This document shows positions 8,279-16,267 of a stretch of DNA of 64,000 bases, in pieces. The DNA lies in NCBI GenBank assembly GCA_029202545.1, contig CP119311.1, positions 4,154,001 to 4,218,000 on the forward strand, read 5' to 3'. The translations under genes and the position numbers were made by a program. The stretch's first letter is position 1, and each line of letters starts with the position of its first letter. The notes under the pieces are model-generated. The model was not told where the DNA came from. It ran no database searches and saw only the letters and a list, made by a program, of their open reading frames with translations. This DNA is from Candidatus Pseudobacter hemicellulosilyticus (GTDB taxonomy: Bacteria > Bacteroidota > Bacteroidia > Chitinophagales > Chitinophagaceae).

Positions 8279-9658
8279 CTAATTCGAATTCTTTATCTTC
8301 TTCAATCCTCCATCGCCGCCTTTTTTCCGTTTGATACGGACGGTGGCGCTTTTCTCCAGGCTGGAAGACAGGAAGACCTCATAGCGGTTAACGCCATCGG
8401 TCACTACCATCAAAGCGGTATTGGGCGGGTATTTGCCGAGGTTCTCAGCAAACATGCTGATCTCGCTCACCGACTTCAGGCTGTCCAGGGCAATATAGAT
8501 ATGGGTGCCGCGATCTGTAATGCCCTGGCTCACCAGGATGGGCACATTGTCCAGGAGTACGCTGATAGTATCGCCATCCACATCGCCATTATCATAGAAA
8601 CTGATCCGGATAGAGTCCCCGGTGAATTCCAGGTCCTTTGCATATACTTTGCTGCGCTTGTTAAAGGCGTCCAGCAGGTCTTTTTCGGAGCGGGCAATTT
8701 TAGCCGGTGCTTTTTCTGCCGGGGTACTGGTTCTTTCCGTGGCAGCGGTCGGGCTGGTAGTACTGGGCCTGCTGCTGCTGGCAGGTTTGCGGGAGATCAC
8801 TTCCGCTACTTCCTTCTCCGGTTTTTCGGTAGTTGCTTTTGCTATTACTTCCTTCGGTTTATTGGTAGCCGGTTCCGTGATGGGCACAATCCGTACGGTA
8901 TCTTTTACAGGCTCCGTTTTGGGGGGAGCGGGGGTAGGATTGCTGACGGTCTCCGGTTCAGTAGGTGGTTTTTTGAAAGCCGGTTCTGTTTTGGCGATCA
9001 GGCTGTCCTTTTTAGGCGCTTCGGCTTTTACCAGTACGCTGTCGGGAGCGGGCTGGCCAACGATGGCCACAGCAGTATCGATCATAGGTTCAGGCTGTAC
9101 TGCCCCGGCTGAATCTTTTTTAATCCCTTCTTTGGATACGGTCACCACTATATCCTCTTCCTGGGGATGCCAGATCTTTTTACCTACTACTGCATCGCGG
9201 AGTATCTCGCTGCCATTACCCTGGGCGGCATCCATGGAAAAGGTGACGCGCAGTTCGGGGCAGGTATATTTGTATTTGGGATCACTGAAGAAAGAGCCGG
9301 TGATACTGCTGCTGACCTTGTTCACCATCAGGATGCCCATGAAGTTCATGGGGCATTCAATGCCATTGCGATTAGTGGAAGCATACAGGAGCATGGGCAG
9401 GTTGCGGATGGTCACTTCGCGGGTATCCTTATTGTATTTGCCCCGGACATAAAAGCTCTGGTAGCTATCCTTGAAATAATAGGAGAATATACCTTCTACT
9501 GTGTTGCCTTTCTGGCGTAATACCAGTTCGGTGAGATAATTGTTATGCGTGCCCTGGGCCACCACGTCGGCTCTGCCGTACCAGGCGCCACTCACGGATT
9601 GGGCTGAAGAAGACTGTGATATAAGGATACAAGCCCATAAAATGATTTTTCGCAGCAT
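8279..9658 (-). CDS. Secreted protein with proline/threonine-rich linker, unknown function
   Basis: 459 residues. Signal peptide at 1-19 (MLRKIILWACILISQSSSAQ, cleavage after SSA or SAQ). The N-terminal domain (about 20-150) begins VSGAWYGRADVV and reads like a small beta barrel with conserved aromatic and glycine residues. Residues 170-320 are a low-complexity linker rich in P, T, E and K. The C-terminal domain (about 325-450) contains ISFYDNGDVDGDTISVLLDN and ends in a basic KRKKGG stretch. The arrangement suggests two folded extracytoplasmic domains joined by a flexible spacer. Proteins of this layout occur in Chitinophagaceae as hypotheticals. It is probably the last gene after accD-smpB, but a 137-nt gap means it may have its own promoter. 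Confidence 0.8.
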   Translation of the reverse strand: MLRKIILWACILISQSSSAQSVSGAWYGRADVVAQGTHNNYLTELVLRQKGNTVEGIFSYYFKDSYQSFYVRGKYNKDTREVTIRNLPMLLYASTNRNGIECPMNFMGILMVNKVSSSITGSFFSDPKYKYTCPELRVTFSMDAAQGNGSEILRDAVVGKKIWHPQEEDIVVTVSKEGIKKDSAGAVQPEPMIDTAVAIVGQPAPDSVLVKAEAPKKDSLIAKTEPAFKKPPTEPETVSNPTPAPPKTEPVKDTVRIVPITEPATNKPKEVIAKATTEKPEKEVAEVISRKPASSSRPSTTSPTAATERTSTPAEKAPAKIARSEKDLLDAFNKRSKVYAKDLEFTGDSIRISFYDNGDVDGDTISVLLDNVPILVSQGITDRGTHIYIALDSLKSVSEISMFAENLGKYPPNTALMVVTDGVNRYEVFLSSSLEKSATVRIKRKKGGDGGLKKIKNSN

Positions 9659-9795
9659 ATGTGAAGATAGTCAGAAAAAATCAAGCCAAAAGCAGAAAAT
9701 GACCTTTCCCGGTAATAGTGTGTTAAAATGCATTGTGTATGAAAATCCGTATGCAGCACTGCAATTGTGCAGGCCGTATAGGAGCATGCATGGAG

Positions 9796-10230
9796 CTATT
9801 TGAGGTAACGTTTGATCTCTCTGTCGGTATCGCGTTTTTTGATGGTCTCGCGTTTGTCGTGCACCTTCTTACCCTTGCCCAGTCCTATTTCCAGTTTGGC
9901 CAGTCCGCGTTCAGTAAAGAAAATGCGCAGGGGAATGATGGAGAATCCTTTCTCTTTGAGTTTGGCTTCCAGTTTGCGCAATTCTTTTTTGTGCAGGAGC
10001 AGTTTGCGTTCCTGTGTGGGAATATGGTTGTTGGCGGTGCCGTGTGAGTACTGGTTGATGTGCAGGCTTTTGATCCAGAGTTCGCCCCGGTGAAAAAAGC
10101 AATAGGCGTCATTGAAGCTGGCGCGACCTTCGCGCAGCGATTTCACTTCGGTGCCGGCCAGTACAAGGCCTGCATCGTATTTGTCTTCGATGAAATAGTC
10201 GAAATAAGCGGATTTATTCCTGATCTCCAT
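9796..10230 (-). CDS. smpB: SsrA-binding protein SmpB
   Basis: 144 residues. SmpB carries tmRNA to stalled ribosomes in trans-translation. The start NKSAYFDYFIEDKYDAGLVLAGTEVKSLREG is the classic beta-barrel entry, followed by HINQYSHGTANNHIPTQERKLLLHK and the conserved FFTERGLAKLEIGLGKGKKVHDKRETIKKRD C-terminal tail that folds in the decoding centre. Full length. It lies 20 nt after accD on the same strand and is probably cotranscribed with it. Confidence 0.95.
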   Translation of the reverse strand: MEIRNKSAYFDYFIEDKYDAGLVLAGTEVKSLREGRASFNDAYCFFHRGELWIKSLHINQYSHGTANNHIPTQERKLLLHKKELRKLEAKLKEKGFSIIPLRIFFTERGLAKLEIGLGKGKKVHDKRETIKKRDTDREIKRYLK

Positions 10231-10250
10231 GAAATAGGTAAGGCAGCGCC

Positions 10251-11243
10251 TTAGTTTTTAAACAGGCTCAGCACGGTGGCCAGCTTGTCTTTCAGTTCTT
10301 TCCTGTTCACGATGAAGTCCAGGAAGCCGTGTTCCAGCAGGAACTCGCTGCGCTGGAATCCTTCGGGCAGGTCTTTTTTAATAGTTTCCTTGATCACGCG
10401 GGGGCCGGCAAAACCGATGAGGGCGCCGGGCTCGGCAATGTTGAGGTCGCCCAGCATCCCGAAAGAAGCTGAGATACCGCCAAAGGAGGGATCGGTGAGG
10501 AAAGAGATATAGGGCACTTTAGCATCTGTGAGCTGGGAGAGCTTGCCGGATACTTTGGCCAGCTGCATCAGCGAGAAAGCGCTTTCCATCATACGTGCGC
10601 CACCGGACTTACAGATGATCATGAGGGGGATCTGTTCTGCTATGCAGACATCGGCGGCGCGGGCGATACGTTCACCCATCACACTGCCGAGAGAACCGCC
10701 AATGAATTCAAAGTCCATACAGGCTACCATGAAGTCGAGCGATTTGATCTTCCCCTTACCGATCCGGATGGAATCGGTAATATCGGTCTTGCTCCAGGTT
10801 TCCAGGAGACGTTTGCCATAGGGCTTCAGATCGGTGAACTGCAGGTAGTCCTTGGAGCGGATATTTTCAAACAACACTTCATACTGGTTGTTGTCGAACA
10901 GTATTTCAAAGTATTCGGCGCTGCCGATACGGTGGTGATAGCTGCATTTGGGGCATACGAAGACACTTTCCCGCAGTTCGGTCATGGTGCAGATATAGCC
11001 GCATTCGGGGCATTTGCTCCAGAGCCCTTCCGGGGTTTCCTTTTTTTCTGCCGTACTGGTCAGGATGCCTTTTTTGATCCTTTTGAACCAACTGCTCTTC
11101 GATTCCTCACTCTGACCTTCCTCGCCGGCGAGATTGGCCTCAAAGTCCTCTGCTTGTTTCATCAGTTCAGTAGTATTTTTTGTTTGGGCTGATGGGACGC
11201 CAGTATTGGGTTCGGAAGGGGAAGCTTTCTGTCCGCGTTTCAT
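10251..11243 (-). CDS. accD: Acetyl-CoA carboxylase carboxyltransferase subunit beta
   Basis: 330 residues. AccD with AccA transfers the carboxyl group to acetyl-CoA, the first step of fatty acid synthesis. The zinc ribbon is CPECGYICTMTELRESVFVC with a second CPKC, near residues 78-100, followed by the crotonase-like core (CKSGGARMMESAFSLMQLAK; SFLTDPSFGGISASFGMLGD; EPGALIGFAGPRVI). Most relatives start at a Met directly before WFKRIKKG; here that position is Ser and a polar extension of about 52 residues precedes it. The first ATG overlaps the stop of a small upstream ORF as TGATG, which supports it as the true start; Met28 is the alternative. Confidence 0.93.
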   Translation of the reverse strand: MKRGQKASPSEPNTGVPSAQTKNTTELMKQAEDFEANLAGEEGQSEESKSSWFKRIKKGILTSTAEKKETPEGLWSKCPECGYICTMTELRESVFVCPKCSYHHRIGSAEYFEILFDNNQYEVLFENIRSKDYLQFTDLKPYGKRLLETWSKTDITDSIRIGKGKIKSLDFMVACMDFEFIGGSLGSVMGERIARAADVCIAEQIPLMIICKSGGARMMESAFSLMQLAKVSGKLSQLTDAKVPYISFLTDPSFGGISASFGMLGDLNIAEPGALIGFAGPRVIKETIKKDLPEGFQRSEFLLEHGFLDFIVNRKELKDKLATVLSLFKN

Positions 11244-11317
11244 CAGTGATTATTAGTTTTTAGTAAGGCCTGATGGAGTGCCTGCCACACACAAGGGCCA
11301 ACGCACGGGCAATTCAT
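11243..11317 (-). CDS. Candidate 24-residue leader peptide overlapping accD
   Basis: On the minus strand ATG at 11315-11317 opens 24 codons ending in TGA at 11243-11245. The peptide begins MNCPCVGPCV, with three cysteines, and continues WQALHQALLK. The stop shares its last base with the accD start (TGATG), the layout of termination-reinitiation coupling. The DNA is one unit of a tandem array. A coding role is inference; the overlap geometry and repeated frame are seen directly. Confidence 0.45.
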   Translation of the reverse strand: MNCPCVGPCVWQALHQALLKTNNH

Positions 11318-11320
11318 CAG
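11265..11320. repeat. accD leader repeat, unit 1
   Basis: 56 bp that match 11339-11394 with two mismatches, giving a period of 74 bp. On the minus strand each unit begins CTGATGAATTGCCCG, so each supplies an ATG preceded by the TGA of the unit before. A third, decayed unit lies further upstream. Confidence 0.85.
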
Positions 11321-11338
11321 TAGTTTTTGTTTTTAATA

Positions 11339-11394
11339 AAGGCCTGATGGAGTGCCTGCTACACACAGGGGCCAACGCACGGGCAATTCATCAG
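11339..11394. repeat. accD leader repeat, unit 2
   Basis: 56 bp nearly identical to unit 1. The same frame opens at 11391 on the minus strand (MNCPCVGPCV) but the tryptophan codon TGG of unit 1 is TAG here, so the frame stops after 10 codons. Past that TAG the frame would run on to a TGA overlapping the next ATG, exactly as unit 1 does with accD. Confidence 0.85.
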
Positions 11395-11419
11395 ATCTTT
11401 TTTGCTTTAATTATCCTGA

Positions 11420-11470
11420 TTACATGCCTGTCGCTACACCATTGTTTAGACGGCAGTTCACCAGTGTTCC
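11420..11470. repeat. accD leader repeat, decayed unit 3
   Basis: On the minus strand CTGGTGAACTGCC matches CTGATGAATTGCC of the other units with two changes, and GTGTAGCGACAGGCATG and ATCAGG align with the later part with gaps. It would start with GTG and stop after 13 codons. I read it as an older copy of the same unit. Confidence 0.5.
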
Positions 11471-11723
11471 TTGTTGTTGACCCGGAGCCCTGACAAAACG
11501 CTTCCGGCCGCTGAAAAGCGGCCAGCACAGAGCGCTTACCAGGATCTTCTCACCTATCCATTCAGCGGCTGGCAGCGCCAGCCTGACCACAGTTTCCGGT
11601 TGATTTTGGCGGCTAAGATAGCATTTTTCAAATAAGTGCAAGAATGGATTGAGTCTCAATGTCATTATTTGAACCAATCGCCAGAAAATTGTCCATAGAA
11701 TATGATTTTTGGCCCTGCTGCGT

Positions 11724-11731
11724 TATTTTTG
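11724..11731 (+). promoter_or_regulatory. -7 box (TATTTTTG) of the sdh operon
   Basis: TATTTTTG fits TAnnTTTG and is followed by GCGCAG. It lies 104 nt before the chosen sdhC start codon and past the earlier in-frame ATG at 11709, which would be upstream of the transcript start and so cannot be the true start. Confidence 0.55.
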
Positions 11732-11834
11732 CGCAGAATTTCTTAACGCAACCCCTTCTCATGATTGCTTGTTTTGCTTAATCCGCTCTATCCAAATCAT
11801 GGGATGCCGGCCATTAACAATTAAAAATTTACGG

Positions 11835-12536
11835 ATGAAATGGTCTGAATTCTTTACGTCTTCTATTGGTAAGAAACTTGTAATGGGCTTAACGGGTCTC
11901 TTTTTGATCGCCTTCCTCATTGTTCACGTTGGTCTCAATGCCTGCATCTTTGCGGATCTCTTTGATCCCACAGATGACGGGGAGATGTTTAACCGTGCCG
12001 CTCATTTCATGGGTGCCAACTGGGTACCCCGTTTTCTTGAAATTGGTCTTTTTGCCGGATTTATCCTGCACATTGTCCAGGGCTTTATGATTGAAGCGCA
12101 GAACCGTAGCCGCCGCGGCAAAGGTTATGCCGTAGCCATGGGGAACAAAGGCAGTAAATGGTACAGCCGCAGCATGGGCCTGCTGGGTACGCTTTTACTG
12201 TTGTTCCTGATCATGCACGTAGCACATTTCTGGGTGCCTTCCCGCATTACGGGCCTTCCCGAAGCGGGGTATGATCCCACCCAGCACGATCTGTTCTCGG
12301 AAATGGTCACCGTTTTCGCCAACCCCATCGTGGTGCTGCTGTACATTATCGGCTGTATTTCCCTGTGCTGGCACCTGATGCATGGCTTCCAGAGTGCTTT
12401 CAGGACCCTGGGCGTGCACAACAATCGTTACCTGGTGCTGATCCGGGTTGCCGGGATCTGGTTCTCTATCCTGCTCTCTGCACTGTTTGCCATCATGCCC
12501 ATCGCCTTTTACCTGGGCTGGGTAGGACAGGCCTAA
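11835..12536 (+). CDS. sdhC: Succinate dehydrogenase / fumarate reductase cytochrome b subunit
   Basis: 233 residues from MKWSEFFTSSIGKKLVMGLTGLFLIAFLIVH. It is the membrane anchor of the respiratory complex and passes electrons between the iron-sulfur subunit and menaquinone. About five hydrophobic helices can be seen, with heme-ligand type histidines in FLIVHVGLN, LHIVQGF, MHVAHFW and CWHLMHGF. This single-subunit, di-heme layout is that of type B complexes (Bacillus, Wolinella, Bacteroides). An in-frame ATG exists at 11709 but lies before the promoter box and encodes no family sequence. sdhA follows after 62 nt. Confidence 0.92.
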   Translation: MKWSEFFTSSIGKKLVMGLTGLFLIAFLIVHVGLNACIFADLFDPTDDGEMFNRAAHFMGANWVPRFLEIGLFAGFILHIVQGFMIEAQNRSRRGKGYAVAMGNKGSKWYSRSMGLLGTLLLLFLIMHVAHFWVPSRITGLPEAGYDPTQHDLFSEMVTVFANPIVVLLYIIGCISLCWHLMHGFQSAFRTLGVHNNRYLVLIRVAGIWFSILLSALFAIMPIAFYLGWVGQA

Positions 12537-12598
12537 GCTGCACAACCCTGACAAACGACCACTAACAACATCAAAAGACTAACCATAAACTGGTTGAT

Positions 12599-14572
12599 AT
12601 GCTGAATTCAAAAATTCCTGCCGGTCCGTTAGACGACAAGTGGACAGAGTACAAAGGTCATTGCGCCCTCGTGAACCCGGCCAATAAACGTAAGCTGGAG
12701 ATCATCATCATCGGCACCGGCCTGGCCGGCGCCTCCGCAGCTGCCGCCCTCGGTGAGCTGGGCTATAAAGTAAAAGTATTCTGTTTCCAGGATTCTCCCC
12801 GCCGCGCACATAGTATTGCCGCCCAGGGGGGTATCAATGCCGCCAAGAACTACCAGAATGATGGCGACTCCGTGTTCCGTCTCTTTTATGATACTATTAA
12901 AGGTGGCGACTACCGCGCCCGCGAGGCCAATGTGCATCGCCTGGCCGAGGTAAGCGCCAATATCATTGACCAATGCGTGGCCCAGGGGGTTCCCTTTGCC
13001 CGTGAATACGGCGGTCTGCTCAGCAACCGCTCCTTTGGTGGTACCCAGGTACAAAGAACTTTCTATGCTGCCGGCCAGACCGGTCAGCAATTGCTGATAG
13101 GCGCTTACCAGGCGCTGGAACGACAGATCGCCCTGGGTAATGTAGCCATGTATTCCCGCCATGAAATGCTGGAGATCGTAAAGATTGACGACAAAGCCCG
13201 CGGTATCATTGCCCGCGACCTGGTGTCCGGTAAGCTGGAACGCCATTTCGGTCATGCGGTGCTGATATGCTCCGGCGGTTATGGCAACGTATTCTATCTC
13301 TCCACCAACGCTATGGGCAGCAATGTTACCGCCGCCTGGAAGGCCCACAAACAGGGCGCTTTCTTCGGTAACCCCTGCTTTACGCAGATCCACCCCACCT
13401 GTATCCCCGTGAGCGGTGATCACCAGTCCAAGCTGACCCTCATGTCTGAGAGTCTCCGGAATGACGGCCGGATCTGGGTGCCCAAAGCACAGGGCGATAA
13501 CCGCAAGGCCAGTGAGATCCCCGAGAACGAAAGGGATTATTACCTGGAAAGAAGGTATCCCGCCTTTGGTAACCTGGTGCCCCGTGACGTGGCCAGCCGC
13601 GCCGCCAAAGAGCGCTGCGACGCCGGTTTTGGCGTGGGTACGTCCAGGCAGGCTGTTTACCTGGACTATGCCGCCGCTATTGATCGCTACGGAAAAGGGG
13701 AGTGCAATAAGCTTGGCATCGAGAACCCTTCTGCTGAAGTGATCCGTAAGCACGGGGTAGATGTGGTGAAAGAAAAATATGGTAACCTTTTCGATATGTA
13801 CGAAAAGATCACCGGGGAAAACCCTTATGAAGTGCCTATGCGGATCTATCCCGCCGTGCACTACACCATGGGCGGTCTCTGGGTGGACTATGAACTGATG
13901 ACCAATGTGCCCGGTCTCTACTGCCTGGGTGAGGCCAATTTCAGTGATCACGGCGCTAACCGCCTCGGCGCCTCTGCATTGATGCAGGGCCTGGCCGATG
14001 GTTATTTCGTGATCCCCTATACCCTCGGTAACTACCTGGCCAAAGATATTGCCACTGCTGCCATTCCCACTGACCATGCGGCCTTTGTGGAAGCAGAGAA
14101 ATCCGTGGCGGACCGCATCAGCAGGCTGATGGGCATCAAAGGCTCCAAAACAGTGGAAAGCCTGCATAAGAAACTGGGTAAGATCATGTGGGAAAAATGC
14201 GGTATGGCCCGGAACGAGGCCGGTCTGCAGGAAGCCATCAAAGAGATCCAGGAGCTGAAAAAAGAGTTCTGGTCCGATGTCCGGATCCCCGGTAGTATTG
14301 AAGAAATGAACCCCGAGCTGGACAAAGCCAACAGGGTAGCAGATTTCATTGAGCTGGGCGAGCTGATGTGCAGGGACGCGCTGATCCGCAAAGAAAGCTG
14401 TGGCGGTCACTTCCGGGAGGAATCACAGACCGAAGAAGGTGAAGCCATGCGGGATGATGCCAATTTCCAGTATGTAGCCGCCTGGGAATTCAAGGGCGAG
14501 AGCAACTGGGAACTGCATAAAGAAGAGCTGGTCTTTGAAGTGGCCAAGCCTACACAGCGTTCTTATAAATAA
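12599..14572 (+). CDS. sdhA: Succinate dehydrogenase / fumarate reductase flavoprotein subunit
   Basis: 657 residues. It oxidises succinate to fumarate (or the reverse) with covalent FAD. The dinucleotide fold is IIIGTGLAGASAAAALGELG near residue 35, and the FAD-linking histidine is in RRAHSIAAQGGINAA near 66. Substrate-site motifs are TQIHPTCIPVSG, RYPAFGNLVPRDVASRAAKE and HYTMGGLWVDYE, followed by LGEANFSDHGANRLGASALM. The C-terminal helical domain carries KESCGGHFREE. Its length fits the Bacteroidota/epsilonproteobacterial type. It lies in the order C-A-B. Confidence 0.96.
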   Translation: MLNSKIPAGPLDDKWTEYKGHCALVNPANKRKLEIIIIGTGLAGASAAAALGELGYKVKVFCFQDSPRRAHSIAAQGGINAAKNYQNDGDSVFRLFYDTIKGGDYRAREANVHRLAEVSANIIDQCVAQGVPFAREYGGLLSNRSFGGTQVQRTFYAAGQTGQQLLIGAYQALERQIALGNVAMYSRHEMLEIVKIDDKARGIIARDLVSGKLERHFGHAVLICSGGYGNVFYLSTNAMGSNVTAAWKAHKQGAFFGNPCFTQIHPTCIPVSGDHQSKLTLMSESLRNDGRIWVPKAQGDNRKASEIPENERDYYLERRYPAFGNLVPRDVASRAAKERCDAGFGVGTSRQAVYLDYAAAIDRYGKGECNKLGIENPSAEVIRKHGVDVVKEKYGNLFDMYEKITGENPYEVPMRIYPAVHYTMGGLWVDYELMTNVPGLYCLGEANFSDHGANRLGASALMQGLADGYFVIPYTLGNYLAKDIATAAIPTDHAAFVEAEKSVADRISRLMGIKGSKTVESLHKKLGKIMWEKCGMARNEAGLQEAIKEIQELKKEFWSDVRIPGSIEEMNPELDKANRVADFIELGELMCRDALIRKESCGGHFREESQTEEGEAMRDDANFQYVAAWEFKGESNWELHKEELVFEVAKPTQRSYK

Positions 14573-14599
14573 TATTCATCACTTATTACAGTAGTAATT

Positions 14600-15364
14600 A
14601 TGGAGCACTATACAATGAATCTGACCCTTAAGGTGTGGAGGCAGAAGAACAGCAGGGATGAAGGGGCTTTCGAAACGTACCAGGTAAGCGATATTTCTTC
14701 GGAAATGTCATTTCTTGAAATGTTTGACGTGCTGAATGAGCGACTGATCAGTGAGGGGAAAGACCCTATTGCGTTTGACCACGACTGCCGCGAAGGTATT
14801 TGCGGTATGTGTTCTATGTATATTGACGGCCGCCCGCACGGTCCCTGGCATGCCAATACCACCTGTCAGCTGCACATGCGCGCCTATAAAGATGGGGACA
14901 CCATCACCGTAGAGCCCTGGCGCGCCAAATCGTTCCCCGTGATCAAGGACCTGGTGGTAGACCGCACCGCTTTTGACCGCATCATCCAGGCCGGTGGCTA
15001 TATCTCTGTCAATACCGGTAATGCCGTTGACGCCAACGCCATGCCTATTGATAAGAACAAGGCTGATCTGTCCTTCGCCAATGCCGCCTGTATCGGTTGC
15101 GGCGCCTGCGTGGCTGCCTGTAAGAACAGCTCAGCCATGCTGTTCACCAGCGCTAAAGTGACCCACCTGGCCCTGCTGCCGCAAGGGGATCCCGAGCGCA
15201 AGGACCGCGTGCTGAATATGATTGCCCAGATGGACAAGGAAGGTTTTGGTGGTTGCACCAATACTGGCGCCTGCGAAGCGGTTTGTCCCAAGGAGATCAG
15301 CATCAGCAATATCGCCAACCTGAACGCAGAATACCTGCGTGCCGGTCTGACAGTAGATAAGTAA
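14600..15364 (+). CDS. sdhB: Succinate dehydrogenase / fumarate reductase iron-sulfur subunit
   Basis: 254 residues. It links the flavoprotein to the cytochrome b anchor through three clusters. The [2Fe-2S] ligands are in CREGICGMCSMYIDGRPHGP near residues 63-80, and the ferredoxin-like half has CIGCGACVAAC near 162-172 and GGCTNTGACEAVCPKEIS near 218-235. The start could be Met1 or Met6; both precede the first strand LTLKVWRQ. It is 27 nt after sdhA. A terminator at 15419-15444 closes the operon. Confidence 0.95.
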   Translation: MEHYTMNLTLKVWRQKNSRDEGAFETYQVSDISSEMSFLEMFDVLNERLISEGKDPIAFDHDCREGICGMCSMYIDGRPHGPWHANTTCQLHMRAYKDGDTITVEPWRAKSFPVIKDLVVDRTAFDRIIQAGGYISVNTGNAVDANAMPIDKNKADLSFANAACIGCGACVAACKNSSAMLFTSAKVTHLALLPQGDPERKDRVLNMIAQMDKEGFGGCTNTGACEAVCPKEISISNIANLNAEYLRAGLTVDK

Positions 15365-15418
15365 AAAAAATAATACATAACCGGGATCAATGTTCGCCGG
15401 TTACCGATCATTTCTTTA

Positions 15419-15443
15419 CCGCGCCACCGGCGCGGTTTTTTTT
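15419..15443 (+). terminator. Terminator of the sdhCAB operon
   Basis: CCGCGCC at 15419-15425 pairs with GGCGCGG at 15429-15435 over an ACC loop, followed by eight T. It lies 55 nt after the sdhB stop. The next 210 bases up to the VOC gene show nothing further. Confidence 0.85.
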
Positions 15444-15654
15444 ATAGCTGTAAAAGACATTTGTACAATCGCTGTTGCACCGTTATAAGGTCATTTTTAC
15501 CCGCATCCATAGCGCATTTGCTAATTTTTTGTTGAAGTTTTTATACCCCATTTACTTATTACCGTTCATCAAAGCGTGCAGGTCAATCGATTGCAATTGA
15601 TGGTAAAACCGTAATTTGAAGCATTAACCCCTGATAACAGCATAATCCCATTCT

Positions 15655-16140
15655 ATGAGCAATTATACCATCCCTGCGCAAACCCGGATCGGACATGTGC
15701 ACCTCAAAGTGGCCGATCTGGATAAGTCCCTGGCATTTTACCAGGGCGTACTTGGTTTTACCATTACGCAACGCTACGGCTCACAGGCCGTTTTTATTTC
15801 CGCAGGTGGCTACCATCATCATATTGGCCTCAACACCTGGTATAGCCGCAACAGCCCGCCGGCGCCCAGGCAGTCCGTTGGCCTCTTTCATACTGCCATT
15901 GTATATCCCACCCGCCGCGACCTGGCCATTGCGCTGCAGCGGCTGATTGACGCCCGCTATCCCTTTACGGGCGCCTCCGACCATGGCGTTTCCGAGGCCA
16001 TTTACCTCGATGATCCGGATGGCAACGGCGTAGAGCTTTACTGGGACAGGCCCCGGGAAGAATGGCCCCGCGATACCAAAGGATTTCTCCAGATGGTGAC
16101 CGAACCCCTGGACATCAAAGCCCTGCTGGCTACTATCTGA
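15655..16140 (+). CDS. VOC (glyoxalase/dioxygenase-type) family protein
   Basis: 161 residues, two beta-alpha-beta-beta-beta modules. Likely metal ligands can be seen: His in IGHVHLKVADLDKSLAFYQ near residue 15, His in LFHTAIVYP near 80 and Glu in NGVELYWDRP near 125. The HHHIGLNTW segment near 56 also fits the family. It resembles the first half of CatE-like ring-cleaving dioxygenases, but many proteins of this size act on other substrates, so only the superfamily is called. Monocistronic. Confidence 0.85.
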   Translation: MSNYTIPAQTRIGHVHLKVADLDKSLAFYQGVLGFTITQRYGSQAVFISAGGYHHHIGLNTWYSRNSPPAPRQSVGLFHTAIVYPTRRDLAIALQRLIDARYPFTGASDHGVSEAIYLDDPDGNGVELYWDRPREEWPRDTKGFLQMVTEPLDIKALLATI

Positions 16141-16267
16141 CTGGAAACGGGTATAGCATTTTACCCAGTTTCCATCAATTTGTCCCCGCTTTGATGAATG
16201 GTGAACCATAGGTCGCCGGAATTTGTAAATTCCCGTTGTTGAAACTGTTTAACAATAAAAATCAACA

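Larger units (their letters stand above)
11395..11834. other. Divergent gap between accD leader and sdhC
   Basis: Besides the decayed repeat unit, it holds a hairpin GGCCGCTGAAAAGCGGCC at 11507-11524 and the sdhC promoter box at 11724-11731. A minus-strand frame at 11420-11677 runs through the decayed unit but has no start context or family features and is not called. Confidence 0.5.

Noticed and set aside
11420..11677. 85-codon minus-strand frame upstream of accD
   Set aside because: It runs through the decayed repeat unit, has no promoter box or family features, and is explained better as chance.
12629..14410. 593-codon open frame on the minus strand opposite sdhA
   Set aside because: It is the antisense shadow of a conserved GC-rich gene; no family features in its translation.
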